A stretch of 64,000 bases of DNA from Halorubrum depositum (GCF_007671725.1 NZ_VCNM01000001.1:62001-126000); one strand, 5' to 3'. Positions 1-9,011 are shown, numbered from the stretch's first letter. Translations and numbers: made by a program. Notes: generated by a model not told the origin, from the sequence alone.

Positions 1-1260
1 CACGAACTCCGCGAGCTTCGGGACGAACGTCCCGATGTCGGTGACCATCCCGACGGCCTGCGCCGAGCCGCGGTCGAGCAGCTGGGTGACTGTCGCGGGG
101 TTGATGTCGACGCAGACGGTCTTCGTCGTCGACGGGAGGCAGTTCCCGACGGCGACCGAGTGGAGCAGCGTCGCGAGCATGATCACGATGTCGGCCTCGT
201 GCGCCTGCTCGCGGATCGCGTCCTGCGCCTCGACGGCGTCCGTGATCGTGTCCGGGAGCGGGCCGTCGTCGCGGATCGAGCCCGCGAGCACGACGTCGAC
301 GTCGCGCTCGACGCACTGGTACATCACGCCCTCGGTCACGATACCCTCCTCCACGGCGGCCTCGATCCCGCCCGCGCGGATGATCTCCGAGATGGTCCAG
401 ATGTGGTGTTTGTGCCCCTTCCGCGGGTGTTCGAGCGTCTCGACGTTCATCCCGAGCGACGTGCCGTACAGCGAGCGCTCCAGGTCGTGCGTCGCGAAGC
501 CGTTCCCGGCCGAGAGCGCGTCGACGTAGCCCGCCGCGACGAGGTCCGCGAGCGCGTCGCCGGCGCCCGAGTGGATCACGGCCGGGCCGGCGACGACCAT
601 CACGTTCCCGCCCGAGCGCTTCACCTCCCGGAGCTCCGCGGCGACCTCTCGGATGGTGGACTCCGAGGGGCGCTCGGCGGAGACGCCCCCCTGCATGAAG
701 CCGAACGCGCCGCCTCCGCTTCGCGGACGCTCCGGCGGGTGCACCCGGATCCCCGACCGGTCGGTCGCGATCAGGTCGCCCTCCTCGACCGCGTTGAGCA
801 CCTTCGTGTACGCGCGCGGTCCGCGGTCCGAATCGCTTCCCGTGCTCCCCTCGTCGCCGTCGGCGTCCGGCTCTGGTTCCACGACCAGCGCGCAGTCCAT
901 CTCGATCCGCTCGACCTCGATCCACTCCCCGTCGTACAACACCTCTGTCGGGTGGTTCGTGGTGGAGTAGAAGTCGGGCGGCACGACCCTGTCCGCGGGC
1001 GCGGCGACGAGGTCCACGTCGGTCGGGTCCTCCAGCACCGCGCCGTTCTGGTGGAGCTCGTGGAGGATCGCCCGCAGCGACCCCTCGTCGTCGGCCGAGA
1101 CCGTCATCCGGCAGTACGACTCCTCGTCCTCGTGTTTCCCCACGTCGAACCGCTCCACGTCGAAGGAGCCGCCCAGGTCCATCACCGCGCCGAAACAGCG
1201 CTGCATCGTCCCGCTGTCGATGATGTGGCCCTCGAGCTCGACGGTGCGTTCGTGGCTCAT
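1..1260 (-). CDS. LOR/SDH-domain protein (TIGR00300-type, ornithine cyclodeaminase-like), C-terminus cut by window edge
   Basis: The reading frame opens at the ATG complementary to 1258-1260 (MSHERTVELEGHIIDSG) and runs off the left edge, so about 420 residues are visible and the C-terminus is missing. The first 120 residues match the LOR/SDH conserved domain (FDVGKHEDEESYC, then LHELHQNGAV). The later part carries a nucleotide-binding-type region (GGNVMVVAGPAVIHSG, SAGNGFATHDLERSLYG). In archaea this family is annotated as TIGR00300, and a methanogen member is reported to be an NAD-dependent ornithine cyclodeaminase, giving proline from ornithine. The family call is recognised from the sequence. 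The reaction is inferred from the family. It is followed divergently by nothing; the next gene (protease) is on the same strand 58 bp upstream. Confidence 0.75.
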   Translation of the reverse strand, partial: MSHERTVELEGHIIDSGTMQRCFGAVMDLGGSFDVERFDVGKHEDEESYCRMTVSADDEGSLRAILHELHQNGAVLEDPTDVDLVAAPADRVVPPDFYSTTNHPTEVLYDGEWIEVERIEMDCALVVEPEPDADGDEGSTGSDSDRGPRAYTKVLNAVEEGDLIATDRSGIRVHPPERPRSGGGAFGFMQGGVSAERPSESTIREVAAELREVKRSGGNVMVVAGPAVIHSGAGDALADLVAAGYVDALSAGNGFATHDLERSLYGTSLGMNVETLEHPRKGHKHHIWTISEIIRAGGIEAAVEEGIVTEGVMYQCVERDVDVVLAGSIRDDGPLPDTITDAVEAQDAIREQAHEADIVIMLATLLHSVAVGNCLPSTTKTVCVDINPATVTQLLDRGSAQAVGMVTDIGTFVPKLAEFV

Positions 1261-1318
1261 ACCGCACCGTTTCGGCCCGCGGAGAAACCCGTTTCCCCTG
1301 CCGTCGACGATCCCCCCG

Positions 1319-3202
1319 TCAGATCAGCCCGAGCGCCGCGAGGATCTGGTTCCCGAACACCATCGCGATCAGCCCGGCGAGCATGACGAGCCCGGACGAG
1401 ACGGTGATCGTCCGGACCGCGGCGTGGCGGTCGGAGAGCGGGATCCGGCTGATCACCGCCTCGGCGACCATCCGGAGGATCCGGCCGCCGTCGAGCGGGA
1501 ACGCCGGCAGGCAGTTGAACAGCGCGAGCTGGATGTTGATCCAGCCGGTCCAGAAGAGGAGGTTCGCGAGCAGGAAGACCGCGCCGGCGAGCGCGCCGGA
1601 CGCCCCGTCGACGACGAAGAAGTTGGTCACGTCGCCGGTGAACCCCGCGAAGTTGAACGGGAGCCCGAACAGGCTGCCGAGCGGGAGGATCAGCGAGACG
1701 AACACGAGCCCCAGCGGCGAGTCGGTCAGCCCGCCGATCGCGACCCCGTCGCCCGCGGTCTCGCCGCCGTCGCCGCCGAGCAGTTCGAGGTAGGCACCGG
1801 CGGGGTACTCGGAGACGCCGAAGTCGTCGAGCGCGAGCCCGCTGGAGCCGGGGAACACCGTGACGCCCACGAACCCTCCGTCGCGGTTCGGGTGCGGAGC
1901 CAGCTCGACGTCGTACGCCCGCCGCTCGTCGCCGCCGTCGTACGCGATCACCTCGACCGTCGCGCCGGGATCGCGCTCGCCGAGCACCGCCGAGAGGTCC
2001 TCCGCGTCGTGAATCCGCTCCCCGTCGATCGAGACGATCGTCAGCGGTTCGCCCGGTGTCGCCCCGGCGTCGTCGAGCGGCCCGTCCGCCTGCACGCCGA
2101 GGGCGTAGGCGCCGATCGGGATCTCCGCGGTCGTGGCGTTCGCTCCCCCGTCGCCGGCGTTCCCGGTGGGCCGCACCGACACCGTGGCGCGCTCGGCGTC
2201 GCCGACGGCGTCGTAGAAGCCGCGCTCGGTCGCCACCGGCTCGCCGTTCACCGACTCGATCGTCAGCGGCGCCTCCGCGACCGTCACGCCGAGCGGGTTG
2301 CCGCCGGCTGAGCCGACCGCCTGTAACTGCCGGTCCACCTCGACCGTGCGCTCCCCGTCGCCGTCGTCGGCCGTGACCGTCACCGTGTCGCCCGCGTCAC
2401 CGATCGCGTCCTCGAACTCGGCGGCGGTGTCGACGGGCGTCCCGCCGACCTCGACGATCCGGTCGCCCGCCGAGAGCCCGGCGGCCTCGGCCGGCGAGTC
2501 GGGGTTCACCTCGCCGACGGCGTAGCCGGGCGCCGGCGAGATGGCGCCGACGACGGGGCCGAACAGCAGCGCGAACACGAGCACTGTGAGCAGCGTGTTG
2601 GCGGTGACGCCGGCCGCGAACATCCGGGCGCGGGCGCCGCGGGAGGCCGCCTGCGTCGCCTCCTCGTCCGGCTCGACGAAGGCGCCGACTGGCAGAATCG
2701 TAAAGAAGACGAGCCCCATCGACTCGATGTCGATGTCCTCGACGCGGCACAGCAGGCCGTGCGCGCCCTCGTGGACGACCATCGCGATCGCGAGCCCGGC
2801 GATGATCTCCGGCGCGACCGACAGGGGGAGGAAGTCGTTGACGCCGGGAATGATGAGGAAGTTCTGCGGCTGCTGGATCGCGGAGGGCTGGGCGGTGTTC
2901 AGCGCCGAGGCCGCCGACGAGAGGATCAGGAAGAAGGACCCGACCATCGCGACCAGCGCCCCGCCGAGGCCGAGGTTCGCGAGCCCGCGCCAGAAGCGTC
3001 GCGGCGCCGCGAGCCGGTTGAGGAACTCCCGGCCGCGGAGCGTGCGGAGCGTCAGTATCGGGCCGGAGACGCCGACCGACTCCGGGAGGATCCCGCGGTC
3101 CCGGAGCCACAGCGCGGCCGCGGAGTACGCGAGGACACCGGTGAGGACCCACAGGAGCGTGTTCTCGGCGAACAGGTCCGTCAGCGCGTTCATTACCGAC
3201 AC
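1319..3202 (-). CDS. Site-2 protease family (M50) intramembrane metalloprotease with PDZ domains
   Basis: A 627-residue membrane protein that should cleave transmembrane substrates within the bilayer. The zinc motif HEGAH lies near residue 145 and the second zinc-ligand motif NCLPAFPLDGGR near residue 565, both in hydrophobic segments. Between them are two PDZ-like domains (GLSAGDRIVEVGGTPV around residues 240-260, and EPLTIVSIDGERI around residue 390), which in this family gate substrate access. Several further hydrophobic helices sit at each end. The length and the double PDZ layout fit archaeal S2P/RseP-like proteases. An alternative start is the ATG nine bases downstream at 3193. The substrate is unknown; no adjacent anti-sigma-like or surface protein gene suggests one. 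Confidence 0.9.
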   Translation of the reverse strand: MSVMNALTDLFAENTLLWVLTGVLAYSAAALWLRDRGILPESVGVSGPILTLRTLRGREFLNRLAAPRRFWRGLANLGLGGALVAMVGSFFLILSSAASALNTAQPSAIQQPQNFLIIPGVNDFLPLSVAPEIIAGLAIAMVVHEGAHGLLCRVEDIDIESMGLVFFTILPVGAFVEPDEEATQAASRGARARMFAAGVTANTLLTVLVFALLFGPVVGAISPAPGYAVGEVNPDSPAEAAGLSAGDRIVEVGGTPVDTAAEFEDAIGDAGDTVTVTADDGDGERTVEVDRQLQAVGSAGGNPLGVTVAEAPLTIESVNGEPVATERGFYDAVGDAERATVSVRPTGNAGDGGANATTAEIPIGAYALGVQADGPLDDAGATPGEPLTIVSIDGERIHDAEDLSAVLGERDPGATVEVIAYDGGDERRAYDVELAPHPNRDGGFVGVTVFPGSSGLALDDFGVSEYPAGAYLELLGGDGGETAGDGVAIGGLTDSPLGLVFVSLILPLGSLFGLPFNFAGFTGDVTNFFVVDGASGALAGAVFLLANLLFWTGWINIQLALFNCLPAFPLDGGRILRMVAEAVISRIPLSDRHAAVRTITVSSGLVMLAGLIAMVFGNQILAALGLI

Positions 3203-3361
3203 GTCCGTGTCCGTTCGGTGTAAGGCGTTCGGTTACCGGAACCGCCGCGGTGCGGGATCGCCGCCGAGGCGAGCCGATCCGACGCGGCCTCGCAATCGCG
3301 CCCCGGGCGAGGAACGGCCGGGAACTCAACACCCAAGTACCCCGCCGATCAACCCCTCTCC

Positions 3362-3601
3362 ATGTTCGCACTCATCGACTTCGTCTCGCGGATCGTCGGC
3401 GACGTCGGCCGCTTCGTCGACATCTTCCTGAACGACCTCGTCCTCGGCGCCGGCGACCCGCTCTCGGCGCTGCTCGTCGCCGTCGGCCAGGTCCTGATCG
3501 TCGCCTCCGTGGCCGCGCTCGGCTACGCCGCGGTCGGCGCCCTCTTACAGGAGATCGGCGTGAAGCTCCCCTCGCTCGGCGGACGCGGCCGGTCCGAGTA
3601 G
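3362..3601 (+). CDS. Small membrane protein, hypothetical
   Basis: A 79-residue protein starting MFALIDFVSRIVGD. An amphipathic N-terminal part is followed by one clear hydrophobic helix (LLVAVGQVLIVASVAALGYAAVGALL, about residues 38-62) and a short basic-polar tail. GC content and third-position bias match a real haloarchaeal gene. It is divergent from the protease gene (160 bp between starts) and convergent with the mer gene. I do not recognise a named family. Function unknown. Confidence 0.7.
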   Translation: MFALIDFVSRIVGDVGRFVDIFLNDLVLGAGDPLSALLVAVGQVLIVASVAALGYAAVGALLQEIGVKLPSLGGRGRSE

Positions 3602-3608
3602 GGCTGTT

Positions 3609-4592
3609 TTAAAATAATCCGTCAAGCGCCTCGGCCGCGAGGTCGACCGCCGCCTCCAGGTCGGGGCCGAGCGGCGAGCCGACGACCAGCCCGTCGGCGT
3701 GCTCCGACACGGCGGCGGCGCGCTCGCGGACGGTCTCCGGCGAGCCGGCCATGCAGAAGGCGTCGATCATCCCCGGCGTCACGAGATCGAACGCCGCCGA
3801 GAACTCGCCCGCCGAAACGCGCTCGCCGATCGCGGCGGCCGCGTCGGGGTCGATCCCGTGACGCTTCAGGACGGGCGGCGCCGCGCCCGCGGTGATAAAC
3901 GCCACCGGCGGCCGGGCGGCCTCGCGGGCCGCGTCCTCGTCTTCGTCGATCGAGACGGCGGCGTACGCGACGAGGTCGAACTCGCCGCGGTGCTCGGGGC
4001 GGTCGGCGAGCCCGTCCTCGACCTGCTCGCGGGCCCACGCGAGGTCCTTCGGATGCGAGCCGTTGTACAGCAGGCCGTCGGCGTGTTTCGCCGCCATCCG
4101 GCACATGTGCGGCCCCTCGCCGCCGACGTGGACCGGAATCGACGCGCCCTGCGGGGGCTCGTAGTTGAGTCCCGCCTCGCTGGCGTCGAAGGTGCCGTCG
4201 TGGTCGACGCGCTCGCCGGCCCACAGCTTCTGGGCCGTCTTGAACGCCTCCAGGACGGACCGGAGCCCGCGCTCGTCGGCGAGTCCGAGGTTCGCGAGCG
4301 TGGAGGGGTCGCCGGGGCCGATCCCGAAGACGGCGCGCCCCTCGGAGAGCTCGTCGAGGGTGGCGACCCGCGAGGCGAGCGTCACCGGATGCGTCTCGTA
4401 AGGGTTGGCGACGCCCGGGCCGAGCCGGACGGTGTCCGTGGCGGTCGCGAGCTGCGAGAGGAACGCCCACGGGTCGCGGTTGTTGTAGTGACACGTCGAG
4501 TAGACGGCGTCGTAGCCGGCTGCCTCGGCGCGGACGCCGAGGTCGACGAGGCGATGCAGGTCGTGTTCGGGGGTGAGTTCGATACCGAGCAT
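3609..4592 (-). CDS. mer: 5,10-methylenetetrahydromethanopterin reductase-like F420-dependent oxidoreductase (luciferase-like)
   Basis: A bacterial-luciferase-fold protein of about 327 residues (MLGIELTPEHDLHRLVDLG). Conserved stretches of the F420-dependent Mer family are visible: YNNRDPWAFLSQLATATDTV, LGPGVANPYETHP and FGIGPGDPSTLANLGL. In methanogens Mer reduces methylene-H4MPT with F420H2. Haloarchaea use folate-type one-carbon chemistry and the in vivo substrate of their homologue is not settled. The upstream neighbour cofE makes F420, and its stop codon lies one base before this ATG, so the pair is co-transcribed and translationally linked. A start at 4607, inside cofE, is possible (MRTTDM) but the downstream ATG matches the family N-terminus better. 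Confidence 0.85.
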   Translation of the reverse strand: MLGIELTPEHDLHRLVDLGVRAEAAGYDAVYSTCHYNNRDPWAFLSQLATATDTVRLGPGVANPYETHPVTLASRVATLDELSEGRAVFGIGPGDPSTLANLGLADERGLRSVLEAFKTAQKLWAGERVDHDGTFDASEAGLNYEPPQGASIPVHVGGEGPHMCRMAAKHADGLLYNGSHPKDLAWAREQVEDGLADRPEHRGEFDLVAYAAVSIDEDEDAAREAARPPVAFITAGAAPPVLKRHGIDPDAAAAIGERVSAGEFSAAFDLVTPGMIDAFCMAGSPETVRERAAAVSEHADGLVVGSPLGPDLEAAVDLAAEALDGLF

Positions 4593-4593
4593 G

Positions 4594-5370
4594 TCAGTGG
4601 TTCTCATTCCGTCCGTCGCCCTCGTAGCGCCAGTTGCGTAACGCCTGCCGGACGAAGTCGCCCTCGACCTCGCGGAAGTGGTTGTCAGACCCGTCGTGGT
4701 CGCCGAACGCCCAGTCGCGGACGACGACGACGGGGGTGCCGCCGGCGCCCTCGCCGGCGACGAGGTTCGCGGCCGACGCGAGCTCGTCGATCACGTTCTG
4801 GACGGTGACGCCCATCTCGCGGCCGTCGCGGTCGCGCTCGCCGCGCCAGTCCCGGCTCGCCGGCAGGCCGGCCCAGCCGATCGCGACCCCGCGCTGGCCG
4901 TGTCGGAACGGGCGCCCGCAGGTGTCGCTGACGACCACGCGGTCGGCCGCGAGCCCCTCGCGGATCCGGTCCGCGCTCTCCGAGGGGCGCTCCGGGAGCA
5001 GCAGCAGGTCGCCGTCGGGGACGTTCGACCGGTCGATCCCGGCGTTGACGCCGATGTGGCCGAACCGCGTCGCAGTCAGGAGGAACGGGGCCTCCATGAT
5101 CAGCTCCGTCGACTCCTCGATGACGGCCTGCGCGAAGCGCGGGTCCTTCTCCTCGCCCGAAATTGCCGCGAGCCGGTCGGCGACCTCGTTCGCGCGCGGG
5201 CCGGCCGGGAAGTCGGAGAGGTCGAACGTCCGCCCCTCGGCCTTGGAGACGACCGTGCTGGCGACGACGACGACGTCGTCCTCGCGGAGGTCGACGCGCT
5301 CGTCGATCATGGCCGCCAGATCGTCTCCCTCCCGGATCTCCGGGAGGTCCGGGACGGCGAACAGCTCCAT
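4594..5370 (-). CDS. cofE: Coenzyme F420-0:L-glutamate ligase
   Basis: About 258 residues beginning MELFAVPDLPEIREGDDL, which is the usual CofE N-terminus; the open frame extends 31 codons further upstream but that part is basic and unlike the family. CofE adds glutamate residues to F420-0 with GTP. Recognised motifs are VVVASTVVSKAEGR, IEESTELIMEAPFLLTATRFG, HIGVNAGIDRSNV, VVSDTCGRPFRHGQRGVAIG and AGEGAGGTPVVVVRDW. It heads a two-gene unit with the F420-dependent reductase mer. The organism must make F420, and this gene is a good marker of that pathway. Confidence 0.92.
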   Translation of the reverse strand: MELFAVPDLPEIREGDDLAAMIDERVDLREDDVVVVASTVVSKAEGRTFDLSDFPAGPRANEVADRLAAISGEEKDPRFAQAVIEESTELIMEAPFLLTATRFGHIGVNAGIDRSNVPDGDLLLLPERPSESADRIREGLAADRVVVSDTCGRPFRHGQRGVAIGWAGLPASRDWRGERDRDGREMGVTVQNVIDELASAANLVAGEGAGGTPVVVVRDWAFGDHDGSDNHFREVEGDFVRQALRNWRYEGDGRNENH

Positions 5371-5480
5371 ACCGATCCCTGCGCGGCGACGAGGAAAAAC
5401 CCCGCCGGTACCGGGTCGGATTGACGGTACCGGGTTCGGGCGATAGAACGGCGGATTCGCCACCGCACTTGGGACAATCG
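5371..5480. other. Intergenic DNA upstream of cofE
   Basis: The 110 bp between the cofE start and the structured repeat should hold the cofE promoter. No strong TATA box stands out on the minus strand. I see no gene here. The full gap between cofE and tsr3 (393 bp) is otherwise filled by the structured repeat and the tsr3 promoter. Confidence 0.4.
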
Positions 5481-5685
5481 CTTATAAACTGAATGCGGTG
5501 GCGCGTGCCGACGAACGCCCGGAGGGCGTGAGTCGCACGCGCGAGGGACGCCGCGAGCGACGTGAGCGACCGTAGGGAGCCCCGAGCGAGCGGCGAGGCT
5601 GGGGAGGTGTGAGGCTGCGGTGCTGTGCGGAGTGGGACTCAAAGGGGCAGCCTCACGGCTGGGGCTTTGGAGGTGTTCACCATCT
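5481..5685 (+). repeat. Structured intergenic repeat, copy 1 (candidate non-coding RNA)
   Basis: About 200 bp that recurs at 11261-11442 in the same orientation. A TATA-like TTATAAA is at 5482-5488. Helix one pairs GCGCGTGC (5501-5508) with GCACGCGC (5535-5542), and inside it ACGCCC pairs with GGGCGT. Helix two pairs GTGAGGCTGC (5609-5618) with GCAGCCTCAC (5647-5656). Loop bases CTCAAAG (5638-5644) could pair with CTTTGGAG (5665-5672), giving a pseudoknot. The other copy keeps these helices with different bases. Short ORFs across it have no acidic bias and I regard them as spurious. A caveat is that a TATA-directed start would fall inside the first helix, so that helix may act as DNA or belong to a longer transcript. 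Confidence 0.75.
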
Positions 5686-5734
5686 GTCGGTATCGGACGA
5701 TATATACTCGTCCGTATCCCGCCGCTCCGCACGT

Positions 5735-5745
5735 CTTATAACCGA
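5735..5745 (+). promoter_or_regulatory. TATA box of tsr3, leaderless start
   Basis: The sequence CTTATAACC lies about 26 bases before the GTG at 5764. That is the usual haloarchaeal TATA-to-transcription-start distance, so transcription should begin at or next to the start codon. This decides the GTG start for the Tsr3 gene against longer frames that run back into the structured repeat. Confidence 0.6.
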
Positions 5746-5763
5746 AACCGCCAATCTCGTACC

Positions 5764-6267
5764 GTGGACCTGCACGTCCGGTATGAGGGCGACGACGATC
5801 CCGACAAGTGCACTGCCCGGAAGCTCGCGCGGTTCGACCTCGCCGAGCTGCACCGCTCGGACCGCGCGACGCCCTACGGCGTCGTGCTCAACCCGCACGC
5901 CGAGCGCGCGCTCTCGCCCGCCGACGCCGACCTCGCCCGCGAGAACGCGCTCGTCGCGCTGGACTGCTCGTGGGAGTCCGCGGGCGAGAAGATGTTCAGC
6001 CTCCCAGGTGAACACCGCGCGCTCCCGTACCTCGTCGCCGGCAACTCCGTGAACTTCGGCCGACCGATGCGGCTCACGACGGTGGAGGCGTTCGCGGCCG
6101 CGCTCGCGATCCTCGGCGAGCCCGACCACGCGGAGCGGATCATGGCGAAGTTCACGTGGGGCGAGACGTTCCTCGACCTCAACGAGGAGCCGCTCCGGCG
6201 GTACGCGGACTGCGAGGACTCCGCCGAGATCGTCGCGATTCAACAGGAGTACCTCGACCGGGAGTAG
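5764..6267 (+). CDS. tsr3: Tsr3-family rRNA aminocarboxypropyltransferase (DUF367)
   Basis: A 167-residue protein starting at GTG ([21 protein letters not shown]). Tsr3 transfers the aminocarboxypropyl group of S-adenosylmethionine to a methylated pseudouridine of small-subunit rRNA. Family motifs seen are [40 protein letters not shown] and [15 protein letters not shown], then the C-terminal helical part [18 protein letters not shown]. The open frame extends upstream to 5620 through the repeat, but the TATA box at 5735 and the family N-terminus favour 5764. Confidence 0.88.
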   Translation: MDLHVRYEGDDDPDKCTARKLARFDLAELHRSDRATPYGVVLNPHAERALSPADADLARENALVALDCSWESAGEKMFSLPGEHRALPYLVAGNSVNFGRPMRLTTVEAFAAALAILGEPDHAERIMAKFTWGETFLDLNEEPLRRYADCEDSAEIVAIQQEYLDRE

Positions 6268-6347
6268 CGCCCCTCGGCCGACGCGAGTACCGGATCCGAA
6301 CGGGTTCGCGGCAAGCCTTTTGGACGATTCGCACGTATCAACGGGCG

Positions 6348-6821
6348 ATGGTATCCACTGGTGACACCGCACCCGGAATCTCCGCGACGGTCGGCACGAG
6401 CGACCACGAACCGTTCGATCTCGACGATCACCTCGGCGACGGCCCGGTGGTCCTCGCCTTCTTCCCCGGGGCGTTCACGCCGCCGTGCACGAACGAGATG
6501 GTGGCGCTCCAGGAGCACGCCGACGAGTTCGAGGCGGCCGGCGCGACCCTCTTCGGAGTCAGCGCCGACTCCCCGTTCTCGCAGGGCGCGTTCCGCGAGG
6601 AGCACGGCCTCGAGTTCGACCTCGTGAGCGACACGGCCGGCGACGCGATCCGGGCGTACGGCCTCGAGATGGACATCGCCGCCCTCGGGCTCTACGGCAT
6701 CGCCAACCGCGCCGTCTTCGTGCTCGACGAGTCTGGCGAGGTCGTCTACGACTGGGTCGCCGACGATCCGACGAACGAGCCCGACTACGAGGCGGTCCTC
6801 GACGCGGCGCGGTCCGTCTGA
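6348..6821 (+). CDS. Peroxiredoxin (AhpC/TSA family)
   Basis: A 157-residue thioredoxin-fold peroxidase, starting MVSTGDTAPGISATVG. The peroxidatic cysteine is in FFPGAFTPPCTNEM near residue 49, with the Thr and preceding Pro of the family motif. The resolving cysteine is not obvious: no other cysteine is seen, so a 1-Cys mechanism or an external thiol is likely. The C-terminal half (FVLDESGEVVYDWVADDP) is the usual beta-hairpin of the fold. It should reduce hydrogen peroxide or organic peroxides in the cytoplasm. A KatG gene lies 7 kb away, but there is no operon link. Confidence 0.9.
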   Translation: MVSTGDTAPGISATVGTSDHEPFDLDDHLGDGPVVLAFFPGAFTPPCTNEMVALQEHADEFEAAGATLFGVSADSPFSQGAFREEHGLEFDLVSDTAGDAIRAYGLEMDIAALGLYGIANRAVFVLDESGEVVYDWVADDPTNEPDYEAVLDAARSV

Positions 6822-6880
6822 ATTCCGGCGAGCGCCCGCGGTCCGCTTCCCGAACTGTCCCGGTACCGAACGCGCTTTTT

Positions 6881-7243
6881 TCAGTCGCCGAGCACGCCGC
6901 CGATGGCCCCCGCCAGCGCCGAGTCGATCGCGAACAGGAAGGTCAGGAACAGGCCGACGACGAGGACCCCGGCGCCTCCCAGAAGGCTTCCGATCGGTCC
7001 GCCGGCGAGCCCCACGAGCCCGCCGAACGCGGCCAGAAGCAGGGTGACGGCGACGCCGCTCACGGAGCCGGCCAGCAGGCCGTGCCACGTCCCGGAGAGG
7101 AGTCCCCCGCCGGCGACGTAGCCGGCGACGAACCCGCCGATCAGTCCCGCACCGACGTGCCCGACCACCGGCGCGAACGTCGCGAGCAGTCCGGCGATAA
7201 GCATCACGACGAACCCGTAGCCGACGGCGCGCCAGTCTGTCAT
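6881..7243 (-). CDS. DUF5518 membrane protein
   Basis: A 120-residue, glycine-rich, hydrophobic protein (MTDWRAVGYGFVVML) with four predicted membrane helices: roughly residues 6-25, 31-50, 57-80 and 88-115. The pattern GHVGAGLIGGFVAGYVAGG is typical of the haloarchaeal DUF5518 family. No function is established. It is divergent from the next membrane protein gene, with the two promoters sharing under 100 bp. Confidence 0.8.
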   Translation of the reverse strand: MTDWRAVGYGFVVMLIAGLLATFAPVVGHVGAGLIGGFVAGYVAGGGLLSGTWHGLLAGSVSGVAVTLLLAAFGGLVGLAGGPIGSLLGGAGVLVVGLFLTFLFAIDSALAGAIGGVLGD

Positions 7244-7331
7244 GCCCGACGATAGCCGGTCGCGAGGTAAGTATTCGCCGGGACGGCACGGCCGTCGGGA
7301 TTTAAGCCGCTCAGACCGCTATCTCCGCGGC

Positions 7332-8318
7332 GTGCCCTCCGATTCGCCCCCTTCGGCCGAGGAGACCGTCTCGGGGGTCGCCGACGGTGACGCCGGCGAC
7401 GCGCTCGACTCGGCCGTCTCCCCGGAGTCGACGGACGTTATCGAGTGGGGGCCGGTCCGTTTCGACCGCCTGCGTTCGCTGGCGCTCGGCGCGACCGTGA
7501 CCGCGGGCGGGCTCCTTCTCGCGGTGCTCGCGGTCGCCGCCGTCAGGGTCGGCGCCTCGCTACTCGGCGGGGACGGGCCGCCGGCGTCGACGTGGGCGGT
7601 GGCGGTCGTCCTCCTGGTCGGTGGCCCGGTGTCGCTGCTCTACTGGCTCGTGGCGTACGACCGAACCTCCCCGGAGCGGCGCCGAGAGCTCCTGTCGCAG
7701 TTCGGAGACTACTCGTTCGATCCCTCGCGATTCCGCCCCGGCTGGACGCTCGCCGGGGTGGGGGCCGTGCTCGCCGTTGCCATCGCGGCGACCGGGGTCG
7801 GCCCGCTTCCGGCCCTCCCGTCGCTGTCTCCGGGGCTCGCGCCGTTGGTCGTCGCGCTCCTCGCGTTTACGCCGGCCGTCGCGGGCTCGCGCGGGACCGA
7901 CGTGCGGTTCGATCAGGGCGCGCTGAGCGTGGAGCGAACCGACCGGAGCCACGACCGGACCCGCTCGGACGACCTCGGTTCCGTGATCCGGACGCGCCGG
8001 ATCGACCTCCCGTGGACGACCGTGTTCCTGCTGGCGTACCGCGGGAACGCCTGGTACCGCTCGACGCCGTGGCTGTTCGTTCCGACCGAACTCGCGGACG
8101 ACGTCGAACGGGGACTCGCCGAGGCGCTCGCGCGGAGCGACGGTCCCGACCGGGCCAGCGTCCCCGAGCGCGTCATCCTCGCCATGCTGGGCTCCGCGTC
8201 GCTCGTCGTCGGCCTCGCGATGGCCGTCGCGGCGGGCGAGGGTGCGGCCGGGATGCTGTTGACACTCCTGACGGCGCCGTTCAGCATCCTCTTCCTCGCG
8301 CTCGCGGCGCGGCTGTGA
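7332..8318 (+). CDS. Haloarchaeal membrane protein of unknown function
   Basis: A protein of about 328 residues. I choose the GTG at 7332 (VPSDSPPSAEETVSG) because a TATA-like TTTAAG lies about 30 bases upstream near 7301 and the N-terminal extension of the longer frame is basic. An acidic N-terminal segment is followed by hydrophobic helices near residues 45-75, 85-105, 135-160 and 165-180. A soluble basic/acidic loop comes next, then two final helices at the C-terminus. No enzyme motif is visible and I do not recognise the family. Confidence 0.7.
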   Translation: MPSDSPPSAEETVSGVADGDAGDALDSAVSPESTDVIEWGPVRFDRLRSLALGATVTAGGLLLAVLAVAAVRVGASLLGGDGPPASTWAVAVVLLVGGPVSLLYWLVAYDRTSPERRRELLSQFGDYSFDPSRFRPGWTLAGVGAVLAVAIAATGVGPLPALPSLSPGLAPLVVALLAFTPAVAGSRGTDVRFDQGALSVERTDRSHDRTRSDDLGSVIRTRRIDLPWTTVFLLAYRGNAWYRSTPWLFVPTELADDVERGLAEALARSDGPDRASVPERVILAMLGSASLVVGLAMAVAAGEGAAGMLLTLLTAPFSILFLALAARL

Positions 8319-8412
8319 CCGCCGACCGAGATGCCGGAACGCTCCCCCGTCGACACCGGACGTGCCACCCTCTACCACGCGACTCATATACTCGGCTCTC
8401 CTAGCGACGCAC

Positions 8413-8712
8413 ATGGACAGAACCCGTCTGGAAAAGGCGCTGGCGGAGGCGTTCGGCGGTACCGAGGCCGATCGGCGGGCGGTCGCTCGCGCGGCCTGCG
8501 ACCTCGACGACTCCGGACGTCCCTCCCGGGACCGCGGGCACGCGCTCACCGTCCCCGGCGTGATCGACCACCTCGAGGACGCGCCCGACGGTTCCTCGCT
8601 CGTCGAGCGCTGGAACTGGTGGCTCGGTGCGCTCGACGCCGCCTACGGTGGATACGACTACTTCACAGTCCGCTTCGTCGAGGGCGACGAGGAGGCGGGG
8701 CTCCGTCGGTAG
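8413..8712 (+). CDS. Small hypothetical protein
   Basis: A 99-residue acidic protein starting MDRTRLEKALAEAFGG. The chosen ATG excludes 17 upstream codons with non-haloarchaeal composition. It has alpha-helical character, with a tryptophan-rich stretch ERWNWWLGALDAAYGGYDYF and an acidic C-terminus. No family is recognised. Codon bias supports a real gene. A TATA-like CATATACTC lies about 25 bases upstream of the ATG. Confidence 0.6.
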   Translation: MDRTRLEKALAEAFGGTEADRRAVARAACDLDDSGRPSRDRGHALTVPGVIDHLEDAPDGSSLVERWNWWLGALDAAYGGYDYFTVRFVEGDEEAGLRR

Positions 8713-8834
8713 GTCCGCGTTCGTTCCGAAGGCGATCGAGACGAGATCGGCGGCGTTCGACGGCGATACGTTCACTTTCACTTTCACTCCGGACATGGCT
8801 CGCTTATACGGGCGTTCCGCTCGCAGTCGGAGGT

Positions 8835-9011
8835 ATGAGCGCGAGTACCCGCGACCGACCCCAGTACGCGACGCCGACGCGCGTGGACGTCACCGACTGT
8901 CGAACGGACCGGATCGCCGACCGCGTTCGCGTGAACCGCGTGCGCGGGAGCGAGGTGGCACTGGAACGCCGCGGCGGACGGACGTTCCTCGTGACGCGGC
9001 CGTCGGAGTAA
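8835..9011 (+). CDS. Small basic hypothetical protein
   Basis: A 58-residue ORF (MSASTRDRPQYATPTRVDVTDC) with a TATA-like CGCTTATACG about 25-30 bases upstream at 8811-8818, which argues for a transcribed leaderless gene. The protein is rich in Arg, Thr and Val (VRVNRVRGSEVALERRGG) and reads like a small beta-rich fold. No family is recognised. It is convergent with the GAPDH gene. Confidence 0.5.
   Translation: MSASTRDRPQYATPTRVDVTDCRTDRIADRVRVNRVRGSEVALERRGGRTFLVTRPSE

Noticed and set aside
160-1386. Long open frames on the plus strand opposite the LOR/SDH and protease genes
   Set aside because: They are GC-driven shadows rich in Arg and Ala with no family features, whereas the minus-strand frames encode recognisable proteins.
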